DNA from: Paguma larvata
Lineage: Eukaryota > Chordata > Mammalia > Carnivora > Viverridae
Reading direction: 5' to 3'
Length of the DNA: 64,000 nucleotides
Assembly: GCA_030068075.1 (NCBI GenBank)
Contig: CM057841.1
Location: forward strand, 50,447,030 to 50,511,029
The position numbers were made by a program, and so were the translations under genes. Below, in pieces: positions 11,878 to 23,699 of the stretch. A model generated the notes under the pieces. It made no database searches. It was not told the origin of the DNA and saw only the letters and a program-made list of their open reading frames with translations. The first letter of the stretch is position 1. Every line of letters starts with the position of its first letter.

Positions 11878-11891
11878 TAAAGTAGCACTTC

Positions 11892-12829
11892 AGAAAAAGC
11901 CTGGTTTCCACTTCAGAGTCTTGTGATGCTTCAGGGCCACGTTCAACATCCTAAAACCTCCCCCAGATGCTTTTCCTAACCCTGGTTTGAAATGTTAGGA
12001 TTTCTTTTGCTCTCCTTTCTATTCAGCATACTTTTTCAAAACTAGCTAAATGGTGGAGATTTATGTTAAAAAAATAGACATTAAATTAATTTCAATAAAT
12101 TATTAATGAATTTCTGGGCCATGTTCCTTGAACTGGGATTCTGCTTGGATACCGACCCACACGGGGACCATGTTAAACAAAAGCACTTTCTTCTGCCTTT
12201 TGTCTTCCTTTATTCTTTCTCTCTGTGGCCATTTCTCCATGACCCCAAAATCGTTACTTTTTTCAAGATCTTTACTTATTCTTCAAGCTCTAGATGACTA
12301 AATGCAAAAGTTAATCATGTTTCCTCTTTCCTGATACCCCCAAATTAACTTTTCCCCCCAAATGATTAGACATTTTAGTTATATGACTTTATATTACTTC
12401 GAAATTGTTTTCAGCATTAATGTTGTGCTCTAAGCCCAGAAGCTTACTCTGAGGCTAGCCTGTTACATCTTTTATAAACTCAAAGACACATGATACACAT
12501 TCTATTAAATGAATATATCAGTCATTGTGGTGCCATTTTCTCCTGCTGTTTTATGACCATAAGTTTAAGCTCTCTTCCTGTCTCTTATTACGCAACAAGA
12601 GATCTCATTTTAAGAGCTATGTATGTCAGGCACTTTTATATCCTTGAAATAATGTAATAATTAAAAGCATACAGGAAGAAGCAAATCTAAAATTTTGAGC
12701 TAGAATATAGTCCTTTCAGAAACTTCTGAAATATGCACACAAAAAAATAAGCAACAATGACATTTGGATGACATGATAAAAAATCAGAATTTCATATCTT
12801 AGTAACAGAAAATGCACATTTATCAAACA
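11892..12829. other. No gene seen; AT-rich unique DNA
   Basis: No repeat recognised with confidence. The last 150 bp may already belong to the L1M relic that follows. Confidence 0.5.
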
Positions 12830-14930
12830 CACAATATTTTAAATGACCAGGTACAGAACATAAAATAATTCCAACAATTTTAAAGAATTGCCATAATGAA
12901 GATATCAATTATCAATGATACTACAATAAAATCTGAAATCAATGATAAAACAGCTTAAAAATCCCTTGTATTCTGGGCAATAAAAGAACACTTCTTTTTC
13001 ATCTGTCGGTAAATTTGAAAATTTAGACAAAATGGGTAATATTCACGATTAAAGAATGAATCCTCAAAACGGACCTGAGAGAAAACTGGACTATCATGAA
13101 AAATCAAAATGGTAATAAACGTTCTTTCCCAAAAGTCGCCTCACTTAAGTAATCTTACAGATGAATGTTAACAAGCTTTCAGAATCCACATAATGATATA
13201 AAAGTTGATCCTGATCACGTTTTAATGGGAAAGACTCCTCCAAGAGTCAGCAATTTACCAATTTACTTTGGGGTCTAATGTTAGAAGAGATGAAGATACA
13301 TTTTGAGACTCTACTTCTTTAGAAAGAAAACAGCCAGTTCATTTGCCTTTAAGAGTTATTCCCGCCAATTTGAATACAGTTATCTGAGATGGCCAGCCAA
13401 CAGGCAAGTCTTTTCAAAACTCAAGATTATAGGTCATTGAAGACAATGTCATACTATTGAAGTTTGGTATCTTTTCCTACCAGGAAGCCAACACAACAAA
13501 ATAGGAGAATTCAACTGGACACCACCAGCAAAATAAATGAGGAAATGTGATTTAAAAAAAAAAGTAGCAAAATTAATTTTGAAATATTGAGAAAACAAGT
13601 AGAATTGTGTAAAATATTTATGAAGTAGTACATTCTGAAACTTTATTAAAGGACATAAAAGATACCTTAATAAATGCAAAGACATTCCATGTTTATGCGG
13701 GAAAGATTCTACACTATAAAGATAATATGTGGGTTAATTTAGAAAATCCAGTTAATCTAAAACTGAATGCAATTCCAAACAAAATCCAATCAGAGTCTTT
13801 GGGAACTTCACATGTTGGGAGCACACTTTACACTGAAGAATGACTGTATCAGTAAAGGTCTGAAAATAGCTTAAAAATATGGAAATCAAACAAAGTGAAC
13901 TCACAATGTCATAATAACTAAAACAGCATACACTTGGCATCAGAACAAAAACAATAGATCAATGGAACCGAATAGCTTAGTGTATGACAGCTCACTCTAT
14001 AACAAATAGTGCACAGAAGTGAGTTCATCATTTTGGGAATAATTAAATCCCTCCTCACACAATAGATAAAAATACACGTTAGGTAGATTAAATCTATTAG
14101 TGTGAAAAAGGAAACACAGGAGGAAAAAAGTGTATAATGTATGATGTTAGGGTTACAACAGATTTCTTAAACAAATCTAAAGGGGAAAAAAAACACATGA
14201 AGTGTAAAAGGAAAGGCTCATAGATTTAGCTATGTTAAAATTAGCAACATTTAACAATGAACAACGGCATAGACACAATCAATTTAAAATAGCAGGGTTT
14301 GAGAAGACCTTCGTAAGCTGTATAACCAATAAGGACTAGACTACATAAGAATGTCCTAAAAATCCGTGACAAAAACCACAATATAGGAAAATGACTGTAC
14401 ACTTCACAGGAAAAAAAAAAAAGTACACGTGGCAAATAGGCATAGAAAGCAATGTTTAAAACCTCAGTGGAAATCAGTCAACATTTCCTGCAACATATTT
14501 TTAAATAACACTTGTATTACTAAGGCTTTAGGAAATAATGTTTTCTGGAAACTAAATAGATAAGATACTCTGTGAAGCATTGTGGCAGCATTTGACAAAA
14601 TTAAAAATGTGTGTATGAACACACTATGTGCTAGTTTTAATAGCCAGAAGCCAGAGACAAATTAAATGTCCATCACAGTGAAAGGGGAAATGAAATTTGC
14701 CAAATTCATGAAGCAGAATACCACCTACCAGGAAATGCAAATAAATAAATCTACATTTATTAATAATAGAGAGATCTCCAACACATAACCGTAAGCTAAG
14801 CAAGCAAGATTCAGAATGAGATCTAAACTAAAATACAACTTATGTATATTTTTTAAGGATCACGACCTAATAAATAGACATTAGAGAGATATTAGACCAT
14901 GAATTAGGGGAATAAGGCAAGGAGAGAAGG
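12830..14930 (+). mobile_element. Ancient L1M relic (ORF2 and 3'UTR pieces)
   Basis: Highly decayed LINE-1 on the plus strand. Recognisable ORF2-coding landmarks in order: AATTTAGACAAAATGGGTAATATTC (about 13,020), GAATGCAATTCCAAACAAAATCC (about 13,765), GATCAATGGAACCGAATAG (about 13,958), a 3' region with TTAAATGTCCATCACAGTG (about 14,660), and 3'UTR near 14,860-14,930. No open frame survives. Parts between landmarks may be deleted or replaced. Confidence 0.75.
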
Positions 14931-14962
14931 ATGGAACTGGAAATGTGAGTAAAGATGTCAAC

Positions 14963-15032
14963 AGGAGGAGAAGGAGGAGGACGAGGAGATGACAAAGACG
15001 ATGACGACGAAGACGACAAACACGATGATGAC
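14963..15032. repeat. Imperfect (GAG/GAC/GAT) triplet repeat
   Basis: About 70 bp of GGAGGAG, then GACGAGGAG, then GACGACGAAGACGAC and GATGATGAC units, all of the form GA-N. If read it would encode Asp/Glu runs, but no flanking open frame supports coding. Confidence 0.85.
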
Positions 15033-15339
15033 TTACATCAATAATGTTCCTGTTCAACTAACTGAGGAGCATGGTGAACTGAATTAATCCAATTGTGTAT
15101 ACTGACATCCTCCACAGATAAAATAATTTTAAAAACAAACCAAAAGTAAAGTTTGAATAGAAAAATATTAAGTATGAGAGAATGGGGAAGAGAACTCTAC
15201 TGTACAGAGAGGAAGACATCAAGGAATAAAGAAGTCAAGGCCTTAAATTCAGAAGAAACTAAAAATAATGATATGACTCTACCAGACAGCTGGGTGTGAA
15301 GGAGACAGGTGTATAACTGAGCGCACTCATCACCTCCTT

Positions 15340-15625
15340 GGGTTAATTTTCCATGGCTGCTTTTGGTCACACATTACCAAAAACTTAGTGAATTAAGAAA
15401 GTGCAAATTCATTCTCTTACAGCTCTGTAGATTAGAAGCTCAAAATGTGTTTCACTGGGCTAAAATCAAGGTGTGGGCAGGGCTGTGTTCCTTTTGGGAG
15501 GTTCTAGGGAAGGATCCATTTCTTTGCCTTCTCTAGCTTCTCGAGGCTGCCCACATGCCTTGGTCTATGACTCCCCTTCCTTCCATCTTCAAAGACAGTG
15601 ATGTTGCATCTTTCTGTCGGAGCAA
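15340..15625 (-). mobile_element. MLT1-type LTR (ERVL-MaLR), antisense, partial
   Basis: Reverse complement of an MLT1 LTR 3' part: ATTACCAAAAACTTAGTGAATTAAG, CTTACAGCTCTGTAGATTAGAAG, then GGGCTAAAATCAAGGTGTGGGCAGGGCTG. The order and spacing match the family. The U3 side (right end) fades out after about 15,620. MaLRs are ancient non-autonomous LTR elements; no coding part is present. Confidence 0.85.
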
Positions 15626-16189
15626 GAGCCTCAGAATTGCTCACCGAAGTGAGAAATTCTAGCCTAAGTGTTAAGGATAATGAAGGAGCAAGAGATGAAA
15701 CAAGGCTAGCCTGGCTTCCCTATCCATCTTATATAGTCTGTGTTACCTTTGAAACCATTGTCCACTAGGACCAGAGGGCAGTTATTAAATGACAAATACA
15801 GCTGGGAAATAGAGACCTAGCATTTGGCAGAGAATCAGCTTTGAGCCTCGGTTGCCTAGACCAGCATATTAGGAACGGGGGCAAAATGTCAGCTAATAAA
15901 TTTATCCCCTAAAGCTAATGGAGTTAAAGACATTTGATTAGTGGTTTTCCTTTAATGTACTATTTAATATTTGCAGACATTTTAATCTTGTCTACAGTTT
16001 ATTAAATTCTTCCTATTAAATTCTATCCACATAGCTAACTACTTAAACATATCGTGCTCTGGAATATCACCTTCCTTCCTTTCCTAGAACATGTGTTTTC
16101 CTGGCATTTAACAAACTGCAGGAGCAGATTAAAAAAAATTTTTTTAATGCTAATAAGTTGGATCAATGACCAGAAACAAGCCTGATGAA
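15626..16189. other. No gene seen; unique DNA
   Basis: No recognised repeat. The final part may be the 5' edge of the L1M 3' end that follows. Confidence 0.5.
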
Positions 16190-16745
16190 GTGTGATGGTG
16201 CTACATCTTAAAAAAGAAATATAGCAGCCGGGGAAACACTACCTTGACTAAGCGATCAAAGTTAACATTCCAGTGAGCATTCATGCTGACATCATGTCCT
16301 TCCTGATAACTTCGCCTGGGCGACATTTTCCAAATAACCCCTAACCCCAGACTAATCATGAGAAAAACATAAAATCCAAATTGAGTGACATTCTACAAGA
16401 TGCTGAACCGCTCCTCTTCAAAACTATCGAGGTCTTGAAAAAGCAAGGGAGCAATGAGAAACTAAGGAGACAGCACAACTCAATGCAACATGACATCCTG
16501 ATTGGGACTGTGGGATGCAGAAGGGGTATTCATAGAAAAACAGATGAAATTCTAATAAAGTCTAGAATTGAGTTAACAATTTTGTGCCAGTGTCGTTTCC
16601 TTAGTTTTGATGAATATATTTGGATGATGTAAGAGGCCAAAACTAAGGGAAATTGGGTGAGGAGTATATGGAAACTTTCTCTACTCTATTTTCAACTTTT
16701 CTGTGAATTGACAGTTGTACCCAAATAAAATATTTAATTTTTAAA
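16190..16745 (+). mobile_element. Ancient L1M 3' end (L1ME-like)
   Basis: 3'UTR signature on the plus strand: AATTGAGTGACATTCTACAAGATG, TCAAAACTATCGAGGTCTTGAAAAAGCAAGG, GAAACTAAGGAGACA, GAAATTGGGTGAGGAGTATATGG, ending ACCCAAATAAAATATTTAATTTTT. The 83-codon frame at 16,381-16,632 lies inside this non-coding 3' end and is not a gene. Confidence 0.8.
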
Positions 16746-16755
16746 AGGAAATGTT

Positions 16756-16963
16756 AAGAGGTGCTTGGGTGGCTCAGTCGATTAAGCATCCAACTTCAGC
16801 TCAGGTCATGATCTCACAGTTCGTGGGTTCAAGCTCTATCCTGACAGCTCAGAACCTGGAGCCTGCACCAGATTCAGTGTCTTCCTCTCTCTCTGCTCCT
16901 CCACTGCTCACACTCTGTCTCTCTCTCTCTCTCTCAAAAATAGATAAACGTTTTTTAAAAATC
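16756..16963 (+). mobile_element. CAN-SINE (SINEC_Fc type)
   Basis: Sense copy with head AGGTGCTTGGGTGGCTCAGTCG, ATGATCTCACAGTTCGTGGGTTC, a CTCTCTCTCTCTCTC run and an A-rich tail. It inserted next to the A-rich end of the L1M fragment. A possible TSD (TTTAAAAGGAAATG / TTTTAAAAAGGGCAT) is weak. Confidence 0.92.
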
Positions 16964-17060
16964 TAAAAAATTTTTTAGTATTTTTAAAAATTTTAAAAAG
17001 GGCATCTGACTGTATAACATATGGATATGACCAACTATTGCAAGAAAGAATCTTAAGACA

Positions 17061-17260
17061 GGAAGGAAGGAAGGGAGGGAGGGAGAGAAAAGGGAGGGAG
17101 AAAGGAAGGAAAGAATAAAGAGAAAGAAAGAAAGACAGAGAAAGGAAGGAAGGAAGGAAGGGAGGGAGGGAGGGAGGTAGAGAGGAAGGGAGGGAAGAAA
17201 GAAAGAAGAAAGAAAGAAAGGGAGGGAGAGAAGGAGGAGGAAGAAAGAAAGGAAGGGAGA
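17061..17260. repeat. 200-bp all-purine (GGAA/GGGA/GAAA)n tract
   Basis: Strand-asymmetric: apart from a few T and C interruptions in the plus strand (for example AATAAAG, GACAG, GTAG), every base is A or G. It is made of GGAA, GGGA and GAAAG units. The minus-strand frames of 115 and 73 codons are Ser/Leu/Pro/Phe runs from the pyrimidine strand, not proteins. Such tracts can form triplex (H-DNA) and present GGAA cores. Confidence 0.95.
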
Positions 17261-17304
17261 CAATAAGTCAACATGAATCAACAATAACCACAACCTCCAC
17301 ATTT

Positions 17305-17515
17305 TTGATGGATTATTGTACTAAGTACTTTGCATACAGTATTTACTTGTCACTTCAGCTTCAATGGACAGATATTACCAGAATCAACATTTTAGAGAGA
17401 AAACAGTGAGGGCTAGGAGGTTAGCCACTCTGCCCAAGATAATCCTGCTTGGAGGAACTGAGATTCAAATTCAGGAAGTCTGTCCACAAAACTCATCCTC
17501 TTTGGCACTAAGCTT
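17305..17515 (-). mobile_element. MIR (antisense)
   Basis: Antisense MIR order: GTACTAAGTACTTTGCATACAGTATTTA, ACATTTTAGAGAGAAAACAGTGAGG, GTTAGCCACTCTGCCCAAGAT, then GAGATTCAAATTCAGGAAGTCTG and CACTAAGCTTGA. Confidence 0.8.
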
Positions 17516-17864
17516 GAACATTCTATGACCTCTTCCATCGCTTTCTGTCATTTTACACAAAAGCACATTCCAGTGAATTGAGTAAGGACTCAACCGTGTC
17601 ATGCTACGCATGGTCTTTGCTGAACAATTTAACAGGAAGTCATGATGAGGACTGTCCTCTATTTCCACGAGACAAGAAGAGATAGGTAAGGTGCACATGG
17701 AAAGAAATTACTCTAGATATAAAAATATTCATCTGGGAAGAAGAGAGCCATGAAATTCACTTTTAAACAATCGCTTGCTGACCTTCTCGTGATGCTCTGA
17801 CCACGAACTGGTCTGTCTAATTACCTATACAGGGTAGTTGTGATGCTCAACCTTCACTTTGTCT
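17516..17864. other. No gene seen; unique DNA
   Basis: Nothing recognised. Confidence 0.5.
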
Positions 17865-17985
17865 CCATCCACTAGAATGTAATGTCTAGGAGGTTAATGC
17901 TTTTTGTCTCTTCTGTTCACTGGCATTTTCCAAAGGCCTAACAGTGCATCTGGTACTTAGCAGATAGTCAAAAGAATATCCCAAA
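17865..17985 (+). mobile_element. L2 3'-end fragment
   Basis: CCACTAGAATGTAATGTCTAGGAGG, CTTCTGTTCACTGGCATTTTC and CAGTGCATCTGGTACTTAGCAGATAGTCA match the L2 3'-end order (AGAATGTAAGCTCC...TGCCTGGCACATAGTAGG). Confidence 0.7.
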
Positions 17986-20114
17986 GAGGGAAAGAAAGTG
18001 TGAGAGGGATGGAGAGAGTGGGGAGGGAAGGGAAGACAACTTCTCGAAGCAGAAACAATTCTGACTCAGCCATTTTCATGTACCATCGACGAAAAAGAAG
18101 TTGGGAAGGAGTTTGTAGCATTTGCTTCATTTCCCAAACTTTAAGTCTGTATTAAGTAAAGGAACAGATTTTAAGGAAAGCTGAAAAAAAGCCCCCTTCT
18201 CCTGGGCTGGATTATTAATTTTAGAATATGAATTAGGTGGGCTCCACTCTCAGGGAGAGAAGCAAATTATCAAACATCTTCTAGGTTCAAGACATCATTT
18301 GATTCATATTTTTTAATCCATACAACACTGATACCAATTTTAAACCACTACTAAAATACAGAAGATAAAATCATGAAAAGCAGGAGTTTCAGCTGAAAAA
18401 CTCCAATGTGCTCTTCTCTTCCTGAACTTGTAAAGTACCTCACGACCCAAATCAACTGGTATTCTTCCAGAAGAAGAAGTATTTCTGAACTACTTTCTTC
18501 TGAGTCCGTTGCTTGAAAAATGAGACTGTTTTGCCAAATTTCTACTTGCTTTTGAGTTCCTCTTTGGTGTGTAAAAAGTTGATTTATCAACTCAAGCAAA
18601 ATCTTTTGAGGGTTTTATCTTTTATATGGTCATGAAAACACTGTAATCAGTTCTGCATTTCTGATTAGAGTTAAGGGCCTTTCATGGACTCCATTTATTG
18701 TAAATAAATGGGGACAATATCAAAAGAAGCCAATTTTAATAAAAGCCTCCCTCCGAAAAGATATGAGAAGCTTCCTCCTTCTGCTGTGATAAATACTTCC
18801 AGGTGGTATTTGATGGACAATAAGAACCCTGTGCATCTGGCATTCATAGCAGAGTTTAGAATTAGAATTTTAGATCATGCTGGCAAGCCTGAGTAATTCT
18901 TTAATTCTTCAAATGGAACACAATTTGCTCAATCTTACACAGCATTCTCACTTTAATTAAAATATACTGTACGATACAGAAATATTACATCAACTTGCAA
19001 CACCCTTCTTGATGGAAGTTGGAGGGGGCATCAGACACTGCTATTTAATTATTTGTATTATACTTCATCAAAAGAATCAAACATTACCAGAGGGACCATA
19101 ACAGTTTCTTACAGAGTTTATGGGAGCTAAGCATTACAAAAGGATGCTATAGTGCCACCGAGCAGATGTGAACAGTTTTCATTTCTATAGAAAAGCTTTA
19201 AAAATAAATACAGAGATGTGCTTCTTGAGCAACTGGGTTTCCCCCAAACTTTCTTCTACTCAAATGCTGTAAATGGTATTTTCAGGAATAGCAACTCAGA
19301 AAGAGCAACGCCTAATTTAAGACCAGATGGGTACTCATTGCTTTACACTGATGATCGAATTCAAAACTCAATATCAAAAAAGGCGTGTGGTGGTATGAGC
19401 GCTTAATCACAAGCCTTTGAAATGTTGCCTATATATGGGTCAATGCCTCATCTAATCAAAGAGAAGAGTCATGGGTAACAACAGGAGCTCTCTGTAGACC
19501 CTCCGCAGCCCCGAAGAGCAAGATCAGACTGAGAATTTGTCCTCAGTGCCTGGACTACAGAAACCTGTGAACTCTTGAAAAGGGGATATGGTGCTCAGTC
19601 CTGCTAAATAAATTTCAGTAGTGGATTTTTAAGTGCTGCAAAGCAATTTTTATTCAGGCTTAGAATAGACAATGGCCTTATGGGCTTCCTGCTCAGAAAA
19701 GGTGCATATTTTGAGCTCTCAGACAAGCATAAGAAATTCTTCTCGGTTGAGTCTATAAAAATGTATTAAAGACACTCACATCTCTATTAGGAGAATTTTA
19801 CCAAGTGACAGGAACATCCTCAAACTGGAGCTTTCATAGGCTTTGCACTTTTCTGAATTTATGAATGAATTACAGTCTGTATAACTAGCCGATTGTATAA
19901 ATCTTCAAGACAATTGCCTCTGGAATTGGGCCCAGTACCATGACAACAAACTTTTTGGTTTTATCATAGAAGTGTGCAAAATTTTCAGATTTTTCTCCTA
20001 TGCTATACTTTAATAAAGCAACTCTATCCAGTCTTTATTACATATACCCTAGAACTCAAGCTACAGTGACACAGAATATGAGAATTGCAATAGAATTACT
20101 GTTGCCAATCAGTT
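17986..20114. other. No gene seen; unique AT-rich DNA
   Basis: About 2.1 kb without a recognised repeat apart from a short GA-rich patch at 17,997-18,030. Frames of 60-82 codons are scattered on both strands without domain, codon or splice support. Confidence 0.5.
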
Positions 20115-20500
20115 ACTAGCCTACATCATAGGCCATTGCCATGTGACTTACATTAATGCCTTTTAGTGGGAGGAATAGATTTCTTTCTCTCATAAATGGA
20201 AGACTTGGTCATGTGACCTGTATTAGCCAATGGGATATAATGGACATCCAATTAGAAGACCTAAGAGTCACTGCTCCTTTGTCCATTGATACTCTGTTCT
20301 ATGCCATGTTCCAAATAGTGGAAGTCCTTTAACCCGAATCCTGGAGGGATAAAGACATATAGAGCAAAGACACAGCTAAGCAGCAGACACTGTAGCTAAA
20401 ATGCAACATGAACAAGAAATACAAATCAAAGACGGCGACTGACTTCTCACTATGTTGATATTTGCACTGTATAGTGACACATCAGTGGTGGTAAAACTGT
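20115..20500 (+). mobile_element. Possible ancient LTR-like relic, family unassigned
   Basis: GGCCATTGCCATGTGACTTACATTAATG, GGTCATGTGACCTGTATTAGCCAATGGGATATAATGGAC and ATGAACAAGAAATACAAATC resemble an old interspersed LTR-like repeat I have seen but cannot name. Confidence 0.4.
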
Positions 20501-20689
20501 GGGAGTTTTAGCACCAATCAAGGCAGTGGCACCAAACAACAAAAGCAGTCATTATATTTTTCAATGCCACACACTTGAAGCAAAATAAAGGAAATCCAGC
20601 TTTACGTAACAATGTCACTCAGGAAGCAATAAATTATATTTAGTAAAATTAGATTTTATTAAATTTTAATACTTGAGTACTCAACTCTT

Positions 20690-21345
20690 TAATAATTCTG
20701 TGACAAAATAGAAATTATACATAAAACACTTTCGCTGCATGCCCAAGTACGGCGATTGTCTCAAGAGTAACACCTGGGATTGCACTGAGACTTTGCAAGG
20801 GTTTTAATGAAACAAGCTACAAAAAGTTAATTATATTGGCAGATTCCATGTTGCATGGAATCTCCAACCCTCAAGAAACTACCGTTTGCCAAGCTCTGGC
20901 ACAGCATTAAAGAAGAATGTCCACAATTACCTGAAAAAGCTATTAAAATACTCCACCCCTTTCAATTACATATCTGTCCAAAGTTGAATTTTCTTCACAT
21001 ACTTCAGCCAGATTGAATTCAGAAGGAGACATAGAAATCAAGCTTTTTTCTACTGTGGTAGTCATTTAAAAACAACTGCAAAAATGTAAAATGATGCCTT
21101 TCTTATTATTTTTTAATTTGTGAAATGTAATTATTTATGAAATATACAATTTATGTTACCAATGGGTTCATTTTGTTATTTTTAATGAATTACTGAATAT
21201 ATATTTTAAAAATTTATTAGCTTAAATTTCTAGTACAATAAACAGCACTGTATGTAGCCCATATTAACAAAGACTTTATGGGGGATCCTTGATAATTTTT
21301 AAAACCATAATGCTTTCCTGAGAACAAAAGTTTGAGATTTGCTGC
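20690..21345 (+). mobile_element. hAT-Charlie DNA transposon fossil with transposase C-terminal remnant
   Basis: Matches the 3' part of a hAT-type (Charlie-group) autonomous element. Decayed transposase-coding sequence includes GCCCAAGTACGGCGATTGTCTCAAGAG and AAGAAGAATGTCCACAATTACCTGAAAAAGCTATTAAAATACT, the latter encoding the conserved KAIKIL...FPT dimerisation-type region near 20,905-20,975. A long AT-rich 3'UTR follows, ending in CAAAAGTTTGAGATTTGCTG at 21,324-21,343, close to the terminal inverted repeat of the group (AAAGTTTGAGAACCGCTG). No open frame remains. The 5' end is not found here. Confidence 0.8.
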
Positions 21346-21835
21346 TTTAACATAATATCAATAATCTCATTTTTCTTAATGAAATACACATTATAGCAGT
21401 TGCTTACTTTATTGTCATTTTTGAAAAGGAAGGAAGAAAAATCTATATTTTCTGAATCATAATCAATAGCATTCATAAAGTTTTAATCTTTCAAAGGCGC
21501 TTATAATAAACAGGTGAGTGTAGTGTATAACTAACAAGATATTGACATATATTCAAAAATATTTTTTTCAGTGCTGCTGCTATTCAAAGACGAGGGAACT
21601 ACCCCAGTTTTACTCCTTCTTATATTGTTTACTATATGGGTTCCCTCTACTGAGACAGCAGAATTTTTTTAATTTTAACAATTAGAAATTATATATAATA
21701 TACATATGTATACACATATATATGCATCCGTGTATGTGGATATATGTCTATACACATAGACATAGACATGGATGTAGGACTCTAACAATAATTAATTGTG
21801 ATTTCGCAGTTCCGTTCTCCACACCTGAGGGCAAA
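21346..21835. other. No gene seen; AT-rich
   Basis: Contains a degenerate TATATGTATACACATATATATGCAT-rich stretch at 21,690-21,765. Otherwise nothing recognised. Confidence 0.5.
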
Positions 21836-22284
21836 CTGTATTAGTTTCCTACAGATACAATAACAAATTAAAGCCACATAAATGTACTGTCTTCAAGTTC
21901 TGTAGGACCCAAGGCCAACATAGGTCTCATTGATTAAAATCAACATACTGGCAGAGCTGCTTTCCTTTCTACAGGTTTTAGAGAAGAACTATTTCCTTGC
22001 TTTTTCCAGCTTCTAGAAACATCCTTCTTCACTTTCAAAGCCAGCAATGTTACATATCTCGGTGTCTTTTTCTTGCGGCCACCTGTCCCTCTGATCACAT
22101 CTGGGAAAGGTTCGAAGGACCCTTGTAATTACTTTGGGGAATCCAGGATAATCTCCTTGTCTCAAGATCCCTAACTTAATTTGCACCTTCTGAATCTCTT
22201 TTGCCTTGAAAGATAACATATTCACAGGGTGCAGGGGTAAGGACGTGGTCTTCTTTGGGGGGAACCGTTATTTTTCCTTCACAT
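21836..22284 (-). mobile_element. MLT1-type LTR (ERVL-MaLR), antisense, near complete
   Basis: Reverse complement of an MLT1 LTR from end to start: TATTAGTTTCCTACAGATACAATAACAAATTA, GCTTTTTCCAGCTTCTAGAAAC, TCACTTTCAAAGCCAGCAATG, GGAATCCAGGATAATCTCC, AGATAACATATTCACAGG and AAGGACGTGGTCTTCTTTGGGG near the right end. A solitary LTR with no internal region. The 70-codon frame inside is not a gene. Confidence 0.9.
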
Positions 22285-23689
22285 AGTCAAATAAAGCAAA
22301 TGAACTGTTGCTTCATAAATCCTACCTGTCCACCAACATATGCATATATCACGGTGGTCCTGCTGAATGGCAATAGGGGTATGTAGTAAATGATCACTCA
22401 CTGTGTTGCACTAAATCTCCTAAGACTTTCATCAAAGAAAACCACTGTGGCTCTGAAAGCCAACTGTATATTAGGGAAAAGACAAATCATCTGATGATTA
22501 AAATCACTCTTGCCTATATATGGAAAACTATTACATGACATTGCATTCCTATCGACCCCTCCCACTGCACTTCTGGAGTAACCACTGAAAGAATTATAGT
22601 CCTGTTGACATGTAGACATCCTTTATTCTTAGGCCACGCTTTCCAAAATCGTAAAACGATAGAAAATAAGTAAAAGGTAAACACATGCATCCAACACATA
22701 TACCACCCTTCACCCCCGCATCTTCCCCCTGAAACACACATGCATTTGTTGTCAGCTCACTGGAATTTTTCTGTTTTTTGAATAAAATTTGACTCTATAC
22801 GAATGTAAATGTTTTTCATTGCAACTGAAGACACATTCAACACTTGCTGTATCTCTGTAACCAACTTGGTTAATTATGGCAAATCATATTCCAAGACACT
22901 AACGGCTAGCCCGGGTCTGTCCTGGGCAGGGCCATGATTTGAAGGGCCATGCGATGACAGAATCACCTATTTTCACATAATCATTTCCTGGCCTGGAGAC
23001 TTCCAGTTTCTCTCAACTGAGCGCAGACCAATAGTATTTGAGCAACAGGAAAATTACATCGGGTATAGGAAGGACGAAATGGGATGATTTGTAAGAGAAA
23101 AGGCAAAAAGTTTGGTACCAACTTCGTGCGGGGTTAGTCTCTGCCTGCACACTGTTCTCTGCAGCATCATTCGAGGTCAATGGTAAGAGTTACATTGTGT
23201 ACCTTCCCCTCTCGTGGTGTGTAGCATCTGTGGCGGATGTCAGGGTCCTGGCTGAGAAGAATCGATCAGAGCCAAAAGTCCTGACTATCAAAACTATGAG
23301 ATTTATATCACCTAAAGGCAGAAGGACAAATGGAAGTTATTGCTGTTGTGCTTTCTTTTCCTTCGGTGTGTCAAGTCTGAGACTCCAAAGGCTTCAAAGT
23401 CTCTCTGAGAATCTTCTGGGTACTTAGGAGACTCTTAAAGAATGGAATGGGGTTTCTCAGGGAGGTGAGTTTTGTGTCACTGGAGATATTCAAGATGAAG
23501 CCAAAAACACCCACTTTTTTGGATGTTTTCCGGGAGTTTCCACATCAGATAAGACTCTTTAATACCATCCTGTTTTAATGAAAACTCCTGTCTACAAGAA
23601 CGTTTTCACAACAACAAATACGATACAAGTTAGGTTTAAGTCAAGTGTGAAAGAAAAGTCTATTTTAAGAAAGTACCAAATCACGCTGA
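22285..23689. other. No gene seen; unique DNA
   Basis: Frames of 73-76 codons on both strands lack support. No repeat recognised. Confidence 0.5.
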
Positions 23690-23699
23690 CGAAAATTAA

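Noticed and set aside
16381..16632. 83-codon frame resembling a small protein
   Set aside because: It coincides with L1ME-like 3'UTR sequence.
16955..17302. 115-codon minus-strand Leu/Pro/Ser/Phe-rich frame with signal-peptide look
   Set aside because: Translation of the pyrimidine strand of the GGAA tract.
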